Positions 1-6,553 of a stretch of DNA of 13,963 nucleotides are shown piece by piece. The DNA is taken from positions 1 to 13,963 of the forward strand of contig VSMX01000053.1 in assembly GCA_009773975.1 (NCBI GenBank), written 5' to 3'. The position numbers and the translations under genes are program-made. The notes beneath the pieces are model-generated. The model made no database searches and was not told the origin of the DNA. It saw only the letters and a program-made list of their open reading frames with translations. The DNA comes from Desulfovibrio sp. GTDB taxonomy: Bacteria > Desulfobacterota > Desulfovibrionia > Desulfovibrionales > Desulfovibrionaceae. Numbering within the stretch: position 1 is the stretch's first letter; the number at the start of each line of letters is the position of its first letter.

Positions 1-379
1 TGACCTTGATAAAGGAACGGCGCACCCGGCTTTTGTCAATGCCGAAAAACTTGCCCGTTATTTCCATTAACGGCAAAAAAAGCCGGATCAGGATTTGCTT
101 GACCGAACTGATGCCAGGCAAATTGCGGCGCGTATGGACATGAAAAATGAGACTCCCGCAAAGCCAGGCCAACAGTACAATTATCAGGCTGCCGAATGTT
201 ATGCTGGCTGCTTCCAGCCACGCATTGGTCACGCCCAGCCAGGGAATGATGAAAAAAAGCAGGATGCACAGGCAAATGGCCACACAGGAGGCGAACATCA
301 GCCCGATAAATATCCTTTTTCGCCCCCCCTGGTATTCCTCGCCTTCCAGGGAAATTCGGGGCCTGCAAATAAATTTCAA
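1..379 (-). CDS. DUF116-family membrane protein, N-terminal part (3' end beyond window)
   Basis: The frame stays open from a TTG at 379 to the window edge, giving 126 codons. TTG shares two bases with the fmt TGA stop (376-378), so translation is probably coupled; an AAGG stands just upstream. The next in-frame start is ATG at 298 (residue 28), with a weak ribosome site and too close to the first helix. After a basic stretch (GGRKR, 18-22) there are two hydrophobic helices, about 23-50 and 57-83. A cytoplasmic segment follows with MEITGKFFGID and RVRRSFIKV. This last block is what I recognise as typical of DUF116 proteins, which in full length carry cysteine motifs later, outside this window. 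Biochemical function is unknown. A DUF116 gene next to fmt is, from memory, common in Desulfovibrio. The family call is fairly sure; the TTG start is likely, not proven. Confidence 0.82.
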   Translation of the reverse strand, partial: MKFICRPRISLEGEEYQGGRKRIFIGLMFASCVAICLCILLFFIIPWLGVTNAWLEAASITFGSLIIVLLAWLCGSLIFHVHTRRNLPGISSVKQILIRLFLPLMEITGKFFGIDKSRVRRSFIKV

Positions 380-1371
380 TATGCCTTACCGCAAATGCCC
401 TGCGGACAGGCCCGCAGGTGACCGTTGATAAAATCCCTGGACGTCGTCTCTTTTTTGCCAGGCTTGCATAGCCGCGCAATTTTGAGCCACTTGTCGCCAC
501 AGGCAACTTTGAGGCCTTCCCTGTCCCTGCAAACAAGACCGGGAGAAACACCCTCGCAGGGGGTGCCGACCTCGGCCTCATAAAGCAGAACCGGTTGCGG
601 CGCCAATCCGTCAAATTCAAGGGTGACATGCGCGCAGGGCCAGGGAAATGTACCCCTTATTCTGGCTTCGATTTCGCCTGCGCTTTTGCTCCAGTCAATG
701 ATGCCGTCTTCCTTGCCAAGCTTCCTGGCGTATGTGGCCGCGGCATCATCCTGGGGCAAGGATCGCGCCGTGCCTGCCGCAATTTCATCCAGCGTGGCCA
801 CCAGGAGCCTGCCGCCATCCCTGGCCAATTCATCGGTCAGGCTCTGGCAAGTATGCCTGCCAATGGGCACGGATTTTTTGGCATATACCGCGCCTGCATC
901 CAGAGCCTCGACAACCTCCATTATGCTCACGCCAGTGGCCGCGTCTGGCTGCCAGTTTTCCATAATGGCGCGGGCAATTGGCGCCGCCCCCCGGTAGGCA
1001 GGCAAAAGGGAGGCATGAACATTTATCGTGCCCAGGGGGGGAATTGCCAGTATGGCATTGGGTATCAAAAGACCGTAAGCCGCCACCACCATCAAGTCCG
1101 GCTGCATTGCCTTCAGGCGTTCAGCGGCTTCATCATTGCGCAGGCTGGCAGGCTGGTAAAGCTCAAGTTCAAGCTTTTCGGCCATCCGGGCGCATTCGCC
1201 CTTAATCACTCTGTGCCCGCGGCCGCTTTGACGATCGGGCTGGGTCACCACGCCAGCCAGCCAGCCTCCTTTCCAGGCGGCCAGGATTTCCAGCACAATT
1301 GCCGCGAAATGCGGTGTGCCGAAAAATACCATCCTTATCGGGGATTTTTGTCCGACTGCCGCTTCAGCCAT
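376..1371 (-). CDS. fmt: methionyl-tRNA formyltransferase
   Basis: Transfers a formyl group from 10-formyltetrahydrofolate to Met-tRNAfMet in the cytoplasm, making the initiator tRNA. The protein has 331 residues (E. coli 315). The N-terminal Rossmann-like domain begins RMVFFGTPHFA (13-23). The catalytic block NVHASLLPAYRGAAPI (117-132) supplies Asn117 and His119, and Asp158 in EALDAGAV completes the triad known from E. coli (Asn106, His108, Asp144). The C-terminal tRNA-binding domain has the usual KEDGIIDW and FPWPCAH stretches. The start at 1371 overlaps the last 12 codons of def and has AGGG seven bases upstream. An alternative ATG at 1332, two bases after the def stop, gives MVFFGTP but its AAGG abuts the start codon. 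The residue pair after the catalytic Asp loop is AV where E. coli has DM, a mild departure. Formylation here pairs with Def, encoded immediately upstream. Confidence 0.96.
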   Translation of the reverse strand: MAEAAVGQKSPIRMVFFGTPHFAAIVLEILAAWKGGWLAGVVTQPDRQSGRGHRVIKGECARMAEKLELELYQPASLRNDEAAERLKAMQPDLMVVAAYGLLIPNAILAIPPLGTINVHASLLPAYRGAAPIARAIMENWQPDAATGVSIMEVVEALDAGAVYAKKSVPIGRHTCQSLTDELARDGGRLLVATLDEIAAGTARSLPQDDAAATYARKLGKEDGIIDWSKSAGEIEARIRGTFPWPCAHVTLEFDGLAPQPVLLYEAEVGTPCEGVSPGLVCRDREGLKVACGDKWLKIARLCKPGKKETTSRDFINGHLRACPQGICGKAY

Positions 1372-1862
1372 TTTTTAACCCTGGTATCGTAAAGATTGCG
1401 TTTAAGTCTGCTAATATGGTCAATGAAAAGCTTTCCGTCCAGATGATCATATTCATGCTGGACAATAATGGCTTCATAGCCTTCAAGGATTTCATCAATT
1501 TGCGTGCCGTCTTGTAAAGTCGCCGTAAGGCGCACCTTCTCCGACCTGGGAACATCGGCCCGATAGCCAAGAGGAACGGAAAGACATCCTTCCTGCTCGC
1601 TAACAACAGTTTCGCCCAAAAGCTCAAGTCTGGGGTTTATCAGCACCCTGGGCTTTTTCACCTCTTCCGCGGCCTGGGGGTCCATGACCAGCAAACGCTT
1701 GCTTACGCCTATCTGGGGCGCGGCCAGGCCAACGCCTGGCGCGGCATACATGGTTTCCAGCATATCATCGCAAAGCTGGCGAATCTCGTCCGTTATTTCC
1801 TCAACAGGTTCGCAAACCACTTTCAGGCGTTCGTCGGGATATTTTACGATCTCGAGAATCAT
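1335..1862 (-). CDS. def: peptide deformylase
   Basis: Metal-dependent hydrolase that removes the formyl group from the N-terminal Met of new polypeptides as they leave the ribosome. The 175-residue length is normal. All three family motifs are intact: GVGLAAPQIG (43-52), EGCLS (91-95) with metal ligand Cys93, and QHEYDHLDG (135-143) with metal ligands His136 and His140 and catalytic Glu137. The basic C-terminal helix (SRLKRN to KKWLKRQ) resembles the helix that contacts the ribosome in E. coli. The start is four bases after the aspS stop, with GGA eight bases upstream inside the aspS end, so it is probably translated from the aspS mRNA. The 3' end overlaps fmt by 37 bases. The def-fmt pairing is a widely conserved arrangement. 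Confidence 0.97.
   Translation of the reverse strand: MILEIVKYPDERLKVVCEPVEEITDEIRQLCDDMLETMYAAPGVGLAAPQIGVSKRLLVMDPQAAEEVKKPRVLINPRLELLGETVVSEQEGCLSVPLGYRADVPRSEKVRLTATLQDGTQIDEILEGYEAIIVQHEYDHLDGKLFIDHISRLKRNLYDTRVKKWLKRQSDKNPR
1379..1382 (-). promoter_or_regulatory. ribosome binding site favouring the longer fmt start
   Basis: AGGG on the minus strand lies seven bases before the ATG at 1371, inside the end of def. The competing ATG at 1332 has AAGG touching it, which is too close to work well, so the upstream start is preferred. Confidence 0.5.
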
Positions 1863-1866
1863 GCAT

Positions 1867-3708
1867 TTATTCCGGCTTTTTTTCTCCGGCCGTACCGGGT
1901 TTTTCGCACAGTTTCAGGCCTAGCTCACGCAGCTGGGCAGGGCTTGCCTTGTCCGGCGCATTGGTCAAGAGACAGGTTGCCTTCTGGGTTTTGGGGAAGG
2001 CAATGACATCGCGAATGCTGCTTGCGCCAGCAAGAAGCATGACAAAGCGATCCAGGCCAAAGGCAATGCCGCCATGCGGGGGCGCGCCGTGCTCCAGGGC
2101 CTGGACAAGGAAACCGAACTGCTCCCTGGCGTCTTCAGGCGTGAAGCCGAGGGCCTCGAACATGGCCATCTGCTCATCGGCCTGGTGGATACGGATGCTG
2201 CCGCCGCCAACTTCATTGCCGTTCAAGACCATGTCGTACGCCCTGGCCATGGTATGTCCGGGATCTGTAGTCATTTTTTCAATATCGCCCGGCGCGGGCT
2301 GGGTAAACGGATGATGGCAGGCCACATAGCGCTTTTCTTCCTCGTCATATTCAAAAAGCGGAAAGTCCGTTACCCACAAAAAATTGAATTTGTCCTCATC
2401 AATCAGGCCAAGCTTGCGGGCCAGGTGAACACGCAAATTGCCCAGCGCGGCATTTACCATTGCCGGGTCGCCGGCCTGGAAAAATACAATGTCGCCTGTT
2501 TCAAGGGCCAGTCTTTCGGCCAGATTCTTTCTTTCCGTCTCCGAAAGGAATTTGGCAATCGGGGACTGCCATTCGTCTTCCCGGATCTTTATCCAGGCCA
2601 GCCCCCTGGCCCCGTAAATTTTCACAAATTCTGTAAGGTCGTCTATTTCCTTGCGTGTCAGGCTTTCGCCTCCCTTGACCTTCATGGCCTTGACCAGGGG
2701 CGCGGTTGCAAAAAGCTTGAAGCCAGATCCACGCACAATATCGGTCACATCCTCAAGTTCCATGCCGAAACGGGTGTCTGGTTTGTCCACGCCATATTTT
2801 CTCATGGCTTCTCCCCAGGTAAGGCGCGGAAAGGGCAGCGGCAAATCCTTGTCCAACACATTTTTAAAGACGTATGCCATCAGTTTTTCGGCCATGCCCA
2901 TTACGTCATCCTCATTTACAAAGCTCATTTCAACATCGAGCTGGGTAAATTCGGGCTGGCGGTCGGCGCGCAAATCCTCATCGCGAAAACAGCGCACAAT
3001 TTGGTAATAACGCTCAAAACCCGCAACCATCAGCATTTGCTTGAAAAGCTGCGGAGACTGGGGCAGGGCATAAAAATCTCCCTGATTGAGCCTTGACGGC
3101 ACAAGAAAATCGCGCGCGCCCTCGGGCGTGGAGCGGGTCAGGAAAGGCGTTTCGATTTCGATGAAATCCTGATCGTTCAGAAAATGCCGAATTGCCCGGG
3201 CCACCTTGTGGCGCAGGAAAAAATTAGCCTGCATGGCCGGACGTCGCAAATCAAGATAGCGCCAGGCAAGGCGCAGGTTTTCCCCGGCGTCAACCCTGTC
3301 CTCAATGGGGAAGGGCGGGGTTTTGGAAGTATTGAGCAACTTCCAGTCGTTGACCACAACCTCGATCTCGCCCGTGGGCAGGGCAGGATTGGTCATGCCT
3401 TCCGGCCTTTCGCGAACCGTTCCCCGGATGGCGATTACATATTCCGAACGCAGGATATGCGCTTCCTCATGGGCTTTTGGCGCGTGATCGGGGCTGAAAA
3501 CAACCTGGGTGAGTCCCTTGCGATCCCGCAAATCGGCAAAAATAAGGCCGCCATGATCGCGGCGATATTGCACCCAGCCCATCAGGCAGACGTCCTTGCC
3601 CATGTCGCCGGCATTCAGGCTGCCGTTGTCGTGGCTTCTTTTCCAGTCGCCGAGATCACTGATAAATTTTTGATGTTCCTGCTGCAAGTCTTGAATTTGC
3701 TCGTTCAT
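1867..3708 (-). CDS. aspS: aspartyl-tRNA synthetase, likely non-discriminating (Asp/Asn)
   Basis: Class II synthetase that charges tRNA-Asp with aspartate. The chosen start gives 613 residues, near the bacterial norm (E. coli 590). An in-frame extension to TTG at 3774 would run through the terminator hairpin and is rejected; the ATG at 3708 has AAGGG six bases upstream. Domains: N-terminal OB-fold anticodon-binding domain (about 38-120); catalytic core with QSPQLFKQ (217-224) and motif 2 FRDE (241-244); a bacterial GAD-type insertion (roughly 300-440); motif 3 GLDR (551-554). His52 in RRDHGGLIF and Gly104 in RPEGMTNP align with the His/Gly pair of non-discriminating AspRS of Pseudomonas type, while E. 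coli has Leu and Lys-like residues. Such enzymes also aspartylate tRNA-Asn, which GatCAB then amidates. That specificity is inferred. The N-terminal 30 residues before the OB fold form a longer lead-in than in E. coli. Confidence 0.97.
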   Translation of the reverse strand: MNEQIQDLQQEHQKFISDLGDWKRSHDNGSLNAGDMGKDVCLMGWVQYRRDHGGLIFADLRDRKGLTQVVFSPDHAPKAHEEAHILRSEYVIAIRGTVRERPEGMTNPALPTGEIEVVVNDWKLLNTSKTPPFPIEDRVDAGENLRLAWRYLDLRRPAMQANFFLRHKVARAIRHFLNDQDFIEIETPFLTRSTPEGARDFLVPSRLNQGDFYALPQSPQLFKQMLMVAGFERYYQIVRCFRDEDLRADRQPEFTQLDVEMSFVNEDDVMGMAEKLMAYVFKNVLDKDLPLPFPRLTWGEAMRKYGVDKPDTRFGMELEDVTDIVRGSGFKLFATAPLVKAMKVKGGESLTRKEIDDLTEFVKIYGARGLAWIKIREDEWQSPIAKFLSETERKNLAERLALETGDIVFFQAGDPAMVNAALGNLRVHLARKLGLIDEDKFNFLWVTDFPLFEYDEEEKRYVACHHPFTQPAPGDIEKMTTDPGHTMARAYDMVLNGNEVGGGSIRIHQADEQMAMFEALGFTPEDAREQFGFLVQALEHGAPPHGGIAFGLDRFVMLLAGASSIRDVIAFPKTQKATCLLTNAPDKASPAQLRELGLKLCEKPGTAGEKKPE

Positions 3709-3714
3709 CGAAGG

Positions 3715-3719
3715 CCCTT
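3715..3719 (-). promoter_or_regulatory. ribosome binding site that fixes the aspS start
   Basis: AAGGG lies six bases before the ATG at 3708. It decides between this start and the longer frame from TTG at 3774, which lacks a comparable site and overlaps the intrinsic terminator. Confidence 0.6.
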
Positions 3720-3743
3720 TTATCAAAATTTGTTCTTTGCTGT

Positions 3744-3767
3744 AAAAAATGGCATTTCGGCCATTTT
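3744..3767 (-). terminator. intrinsic terminator between hisS and aspS, possible attenuator
   Basis: Read on the minus strand: AAAATGGC, loop CGAAAT, GCCATTTT, with six consecutive T (3749-3744). That is an 8-base-pair stem with a terminal U-run, the standard Rho-independent form. It lies 80 bases after the hisS stop and 35 bases before the aspS start. It can end the upstream hisS transcript. Because a promoter-like element lies upstream of it, it could also act as an attenuator in the aspS leader. The lower stem is all A-U, so strength is moderate. Confidence 0.6.
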
Positions 3768-3795
3768 GCGGCAAACGCTCCGCTCATGGCCGAAA
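3755..3795 (-). other. 10-base inverted repeat competing with the terminator (antiterminator candidate)
   Basis: On the minus strand TTTCGGCCAT (3795-3786) is a perfect complement of ATGGCCGAAA (3764-3755). The 21-base interior can form a small GCGG/CCGC hairpin. The downstream arm covers most of the terminator's left arm (3767-3760) and its loop, so the two folds cannot coexist. The structure is seen directly in the sequence; a regulatory role is inference. Confidence 0.5.
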
Positions 3796-3797
3796 AA

Positions 3798-3826
3798 ATT
3801 CTTGCCGGTTGAACACCTTGCGTCAA
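3798..3826 (-). promoter_or_regulatory. candidate sigma70-type promoter for aspS-def-fmt
   Basis: The -35 box TTGACG (3826-3821) matches the consensus at five of six positions. A 17-base spacer follows, then AAGAAT (3803-3798), a four of six match to TATAAT. Transcription would begin near 3790-3791, within the first arm of the inverted repeat. That transcript would therefore carry only six bases of this arm (GGCCAT), unlike read-through RNA from hisS. Confidence 0.5.
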
Positions 3827-3847
3827 CCTTTTATTCGCAATAATGCT

Positions 3848-5113
3848 TCATTTATTTTCATAAAGCTTGTCATTCAGCCAGGATACGACCCTGTTTTGTA
3901 AAACTTTTTCCTGAACGCCGTCCCGCATATCTTTCATGGTCAGGCTGCCTTCTTGTGCTTCGTCGCTGCCAATAATGATGCAAAACCTGGCGCCAGTTTT
4001 CGAAGCCTGGCGCAACTGGCTTTTCAGGCTTGTGGACTGCCAGCCCATTTCGCCGGAAAAATTCGCATCCCGCAAATCCTCGCTCAATTCAAATGCCGCG
4101 TCCCGCACGGAATCATCAAGCGCAATCACAAAAAAATCGGGCACCGGCGCGGATATCTCATTCATCAAAAGCGCCAGCCTTTCCATGCCGCAGGCAAAGC
4201 CCACGCCTGGCACATCATCGCCCCCAAGCTGTTTTGCCAGCCCATCGTAACGGCCTCCGCCAGCGACAGCCGTTTGCGAGCCAATGTCATCGCTCGTTAC
4301 TTCAAAAGTCGTCCTGCAATAGTAATCCAGGCCGCGGACAAGATAATGATCGATTTCATAAACGATTTTCCGGCGTTCCAGCAAAAGGCGCACTGTTTCA
4401 AAATGTTCCCGGCAATCACTGCAAACATGATCCTCAAGATGTGGCACATTCTGCAGCAGGCTCCTGCATTCGGCTTCCTTGCAGTCCAGAAGTCTGAGGG
4501 GATTTGTCTCCAGCCGGCGCCGGCAGTTGGCGCAAAGCCTTTCGCGCGGCACACCGGCCATGAACTTGCGCAAGGCCTCGTGATAATGTGGACGGCATTT
4601 GGCGCAGCCCAGGGAATTGAGTTTCAGGGTCAGGCCCCGGATTTCAAGGCTTTTCAAGAATGCCAGCAACATACAGATCAGTTCTGCATCAGCGTATGGG
4701 CTTTCAGTTCCAAGGCATTCGCAATTTATCTGGTGGAACTGGCGCATCCGCCCTTTCTGGGGCCTTTCGTGCCGAAACATGGGCCCCCAGGTAAAAAGCC
4801 GGCTAACCTGGCCCGGTCGCGCAAGCCCAGCCTCGATGGCAGCCCGAATCACGCCGGCAGTCGCCTCCGGCCTCATGGACATGGATCTGCCCTTGCTGTC
4901 CATGAAGGAAAACATTTCCTTTTGCACCACGTCAGTTTCCGTGCCTATGCCACGCTGGAAAAGAGCCGTGTATTCAAGGATGGGTGTGCGCAATTCCTGA
5001 AAGCCGTAGCGAGAAAATATCTTGCGCCCGTTGGCTTCAATATGTGTATAAGCCAGGGATTCCGGTTCAAAAAAGTCGGCAAAGCCCTTGATTCTGGAAA
5101 ATTTTTCGCTCAT
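3848..5113 (-). CDS. hisS: histidyl-tRNA synthetase
   Basis: Class II synthetase that charges tRNA-His with histidine; works as a cytoplasmic dimer. 421 residues, the usual length. Visible motifs: RIKGFADFF at the N-terminus, motif 2 FRHERPQKGRMRQFHQ (113-128), the HisRS-specific LVRGLDYY (258-265) whose Arg260 corresponds to the catalytic Arg259 of E. coli, and motif 3 GVGFACGMERL (303-313). A C-terminal anticodon-binding domain runs from about 325. The insertion domain between motifs 2 and 3 has eight cysteines in four pairs (170/173, 194/197, 211/216, 231/234), suggesting bound metal. The ATG at 5113 is preferred over ATG 5119 because AGGTGG sits six bases before it but abuts the other. 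The gene begins 36 bases after the purF stop. It is followed by a promoter-like element and a terminator before aspS, so aspS may be only partly co-transcribed with it. Confidence 0.97.
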   Translation of the reverse strand: MSEKFSRIKGFADFFEPESLAYTHIEANGRKIFSRYGFQELRTPILEYTALFQRGIGTETDVVQKEMFSFMDSKGRSMSMRPEATAGVIRAAIEAGLARPGQVSRLFTWGPMFRHERPQKGRMRQFHQINCECLGTESPYADAELICMLLAFLKSLEIRGLTLKLNSLGCAKCRPHYHEALRKFMAGVPRERLCANCRRRLETNPLRLLDCKEAECRSLLQNVPHLEDHVCSDCREHFETVRLLLERRKIVYEIDHYLVRGLDYYCRTTFEVTSDDIGSQTAVAGGGRYDGLAKQLGGDDVPGVGFACGMERLALLMNEISAPVPDFFVIALDDSVRDAAFELSEDLRDANFSGEMGWQSTSLKSQLRQASKTGARFCIIIGSDEAQEGSLTMKDMRDGVQEKVLQNRVVSWLNDKLYENK

Positions 5114-5119
5114 CCGCAT

Positions 5120-5127
5120 CCACCTTT
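5120..5127 (-). promoter_or_regulatory. ribosome binding site that decides the hisS start
   Basis: AAAGGTGG directly abuts the ATG at 5119 and lies six bases before the ATG at 5113. Normal spacing favours the second ATG, which makes the protein begin MSEKFSRIKGF. Confidence 0.5.
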
Positions 5128-5149
5128 GTGGTCTGGAACCTGTCCGGTT

Positions 5150-6553
5150 TCAGGCTTTTTTCCCGTTGTCTCCTTCCAGTCCCATTTTCGCGCATTCGCC
5201 GCAGGGCACCGGATAATTGCCGTCAAAACATGCCGTGCACCAGGAATCGGAATGCATTACCGAGCGCAAAAGGCCGGGCATACTCAGGTAGTGCAGGGAA
5301 TCGACATCCAGGCGGCGCGCTATTTCATCTTCCGGATAATTTGCGGCGATAAGTTCGCCGCGCACGGAAAAATCAACGCCATAATGACAGGGGAACTTCA
5401 CAGGCGGGCTGGAAATGCGGATATGTACCTCTTTCGCGCCAAGTTCGCGCAATTTTTTGACCCTGGTCATCATTGTGGTGCCGCGGACAATGGAATCGTC
5501 GACAATGCAAATTCTTTTGCCGTCAATCATTGGCCGAACGGGATTGATTTTTACGCGCACGCTGAAATTGCGCATGCTCTGGGTTGGCTGGATGAATGTC
5601 CTGCCAACGTAATGATTACGGATCATGGCATGTTCGTAAGGCAATTCCGCGCACTGGGCAAAGCCTACCGCGGAATAGACGCCGGAATCCGGAAAAGGCA
5701 TGACAAAATCGACATCGGGCGTAGATTCGTGGGCCAGCTGCCAGCCCATCTGCTTGCGGCAAACATAGACCTGTTCATCAAACACACATGAATCCGGCCT
5801 GGCAAAATAAACCATTTCAAAAATGCACTGGGAGGGCCTTTTCGGCGCAGGCAAATTCATTTTGCGGCACGTTCTGCCGTTCTTGTCCACAATCAGCATT
5901 TCGCCAGGCTCGACAGAACGCTCGTATTCGGCTTCCAGCAAGTCAAAGGCACAGGTTTCGGAAGCCAGCACAGTCGAATCGCCAAGCCTGCCAATAACAA
6001 GCGGATGAAAACCATTCGGATCCCTGACTGCCAGCAGCGTGTTTTCTGCAAGCACAATAAAACACCAGGCGCCTTTCAGCTTCGCGCAGGAGCGCTCCAC
6101 GGCTTCCGGCAAATCGTGCTTGCGCATTTCGCGCACCAGGAGATGCATGAATACTTCGCTGTCATTGCCGGTCTGGAATATGGCCCCATCTTCCTCAAGC
6201 TGGCCGCGCAATTCGGCCGCATTGACAATATTGCCGTTGTGGGCAACGGCAATATCTCTGCCCCTGTAATGGGCTATGAGCGGCTGGGCATTGCGCGCCG
6301 AGCTTTTGCCGGTTGTGGAATAACGCACATGGCCAATCGCGGTATTGCCCGTCAATCTGCGCAGCGATTCTTCCGTAAAAACGTCCGGCACAAGGCCCAT
6401 TCCCCTGTGGTCATGCATGCCGTGCCCGTCAATGGTGACAATCCCGGCAGACTCCTGGCCGCGATGCTGTTGGGCGTAAAGACCGAAATAGGCCAGCCGC
6501 GCAGCGTCTGGCTGGTCAAAAATGCCGAAAAGGCCACATTCATGATGTATCAT
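5150..6553 (-). CDS. purF: amidophosphoribosyltransferase (glutamine PRPP amidotransferase), [4Fe-4S] type
   Basis: First committed step of purine synthesis: PRPP plus glutamine give phosphoribosylamine. 467 residues. The N-terminal glutaminase domain begins after a five-residue propeptide, with Cys6 as the expected nucleophile (MIHHECGLFGIF). QHRGQESAG (29-37), GHVRYST (74-80) and AHNGNIVN (104-111) complete its active site. The phosphoribosyltransferase domain has the PRPP loop VDDSIVRGTT (351-360). Cys243, Cys389, Cys439 and Cys442 line up with the four cluster ligands of the Bacillus subtilis enzyme, where the cluster is needed for propeptide removal and makes the enzyme oxygen-sensitive. 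E. coli PurF lacks it. The start codon overlaps the lipoprotein stop as ATGA (6553-6550), so translation is probably coupled. Its position beside gyrA and hisS, away from other pur genes, is not obviously functional. Confidence 0.97.
   Translation of the reverse strand: MIHHECGLFGIFDQPDAARLAYFGLYAQQHRGQESAGIVTIDGHGMHDHRGMGLVPDVFTEESLRRLTGNTAIGHVRYSTTGKSSARNAQPLIAHYRGRDIAVAHNGNIVNAAELRGQLEEDGAIFQTGNDSEVFMHLLVREMRKHDLPEAVERSCAKLKGAWCFIVLAENTLLAVRDPNGFHPLVIGRLGDSTVLASETCAFDLLEAEYERSVEPGEMLIVDKNGRTCRKMNLPAPKRPSQCIFEMVYFARPDSCVFDEQVYVCRKQMGWQLAHESTPDVDFVMPFPDSGVYSAVGFAQCAELPYEHAMIRNHYVGRTFIQPTQSMRNFSVRVKINPVRPMIDGKRICIVDDSIVRGTTMMTRVKKLRELGAKEVHIRISSPPVKFPCHYGVDFSVRGELIAANYPEDEIARRLDVDSLHYLSMPGLLRSVMHSDSWCTACFDGNYPVPCGECAKMGLEGDNGKKA

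Noticed and set aside
36..629. A 197-codon minus-strand frame across the fmt/DUF116 junction
   Set aside because: It overlaps the C-terminal third of fmt and the DUF116-type gene in another frame; Arg/Pro-rich composition typical of an out-of-frame reading.
595..1392. A 265-codon plus-strand frame opposite fmt
   Set aside because: Antisense to a complete fmt gene, no domain, no ribosome site.
2074..3096. A 340-codon plus-strand frame opposite aspS
   Set aside because: Antisense shadow of the catalytic region of aspS with no features of its own.
3660..3788. A 42-codon minus-strand reading frame (ATG at 3788) in the aspS leader, as a possible leader peptide
   Set aside because: It lacks a ribosome site, runs through the terminator into aspS in another frame and has no run of Asp codons, so it does not look like a regulatory leader peptide.
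3744..3847. T-box riboswitch before aspS
   Set aside because: No T-box consensus, no specifier loop and too little room for stem I; only a small two-state hairpin system is visible.
3953..5791. A 612-codon open frame on the plus strand opposite hisS and the end of purF
   Set aside because: It is antisense to two clear genes with intact catalytic motifs, runs across their boundary, has low-complexity His/Ala/Phe-rich content, no ribosome site and no recognisable domain. It reflects codon bias on the other strand.
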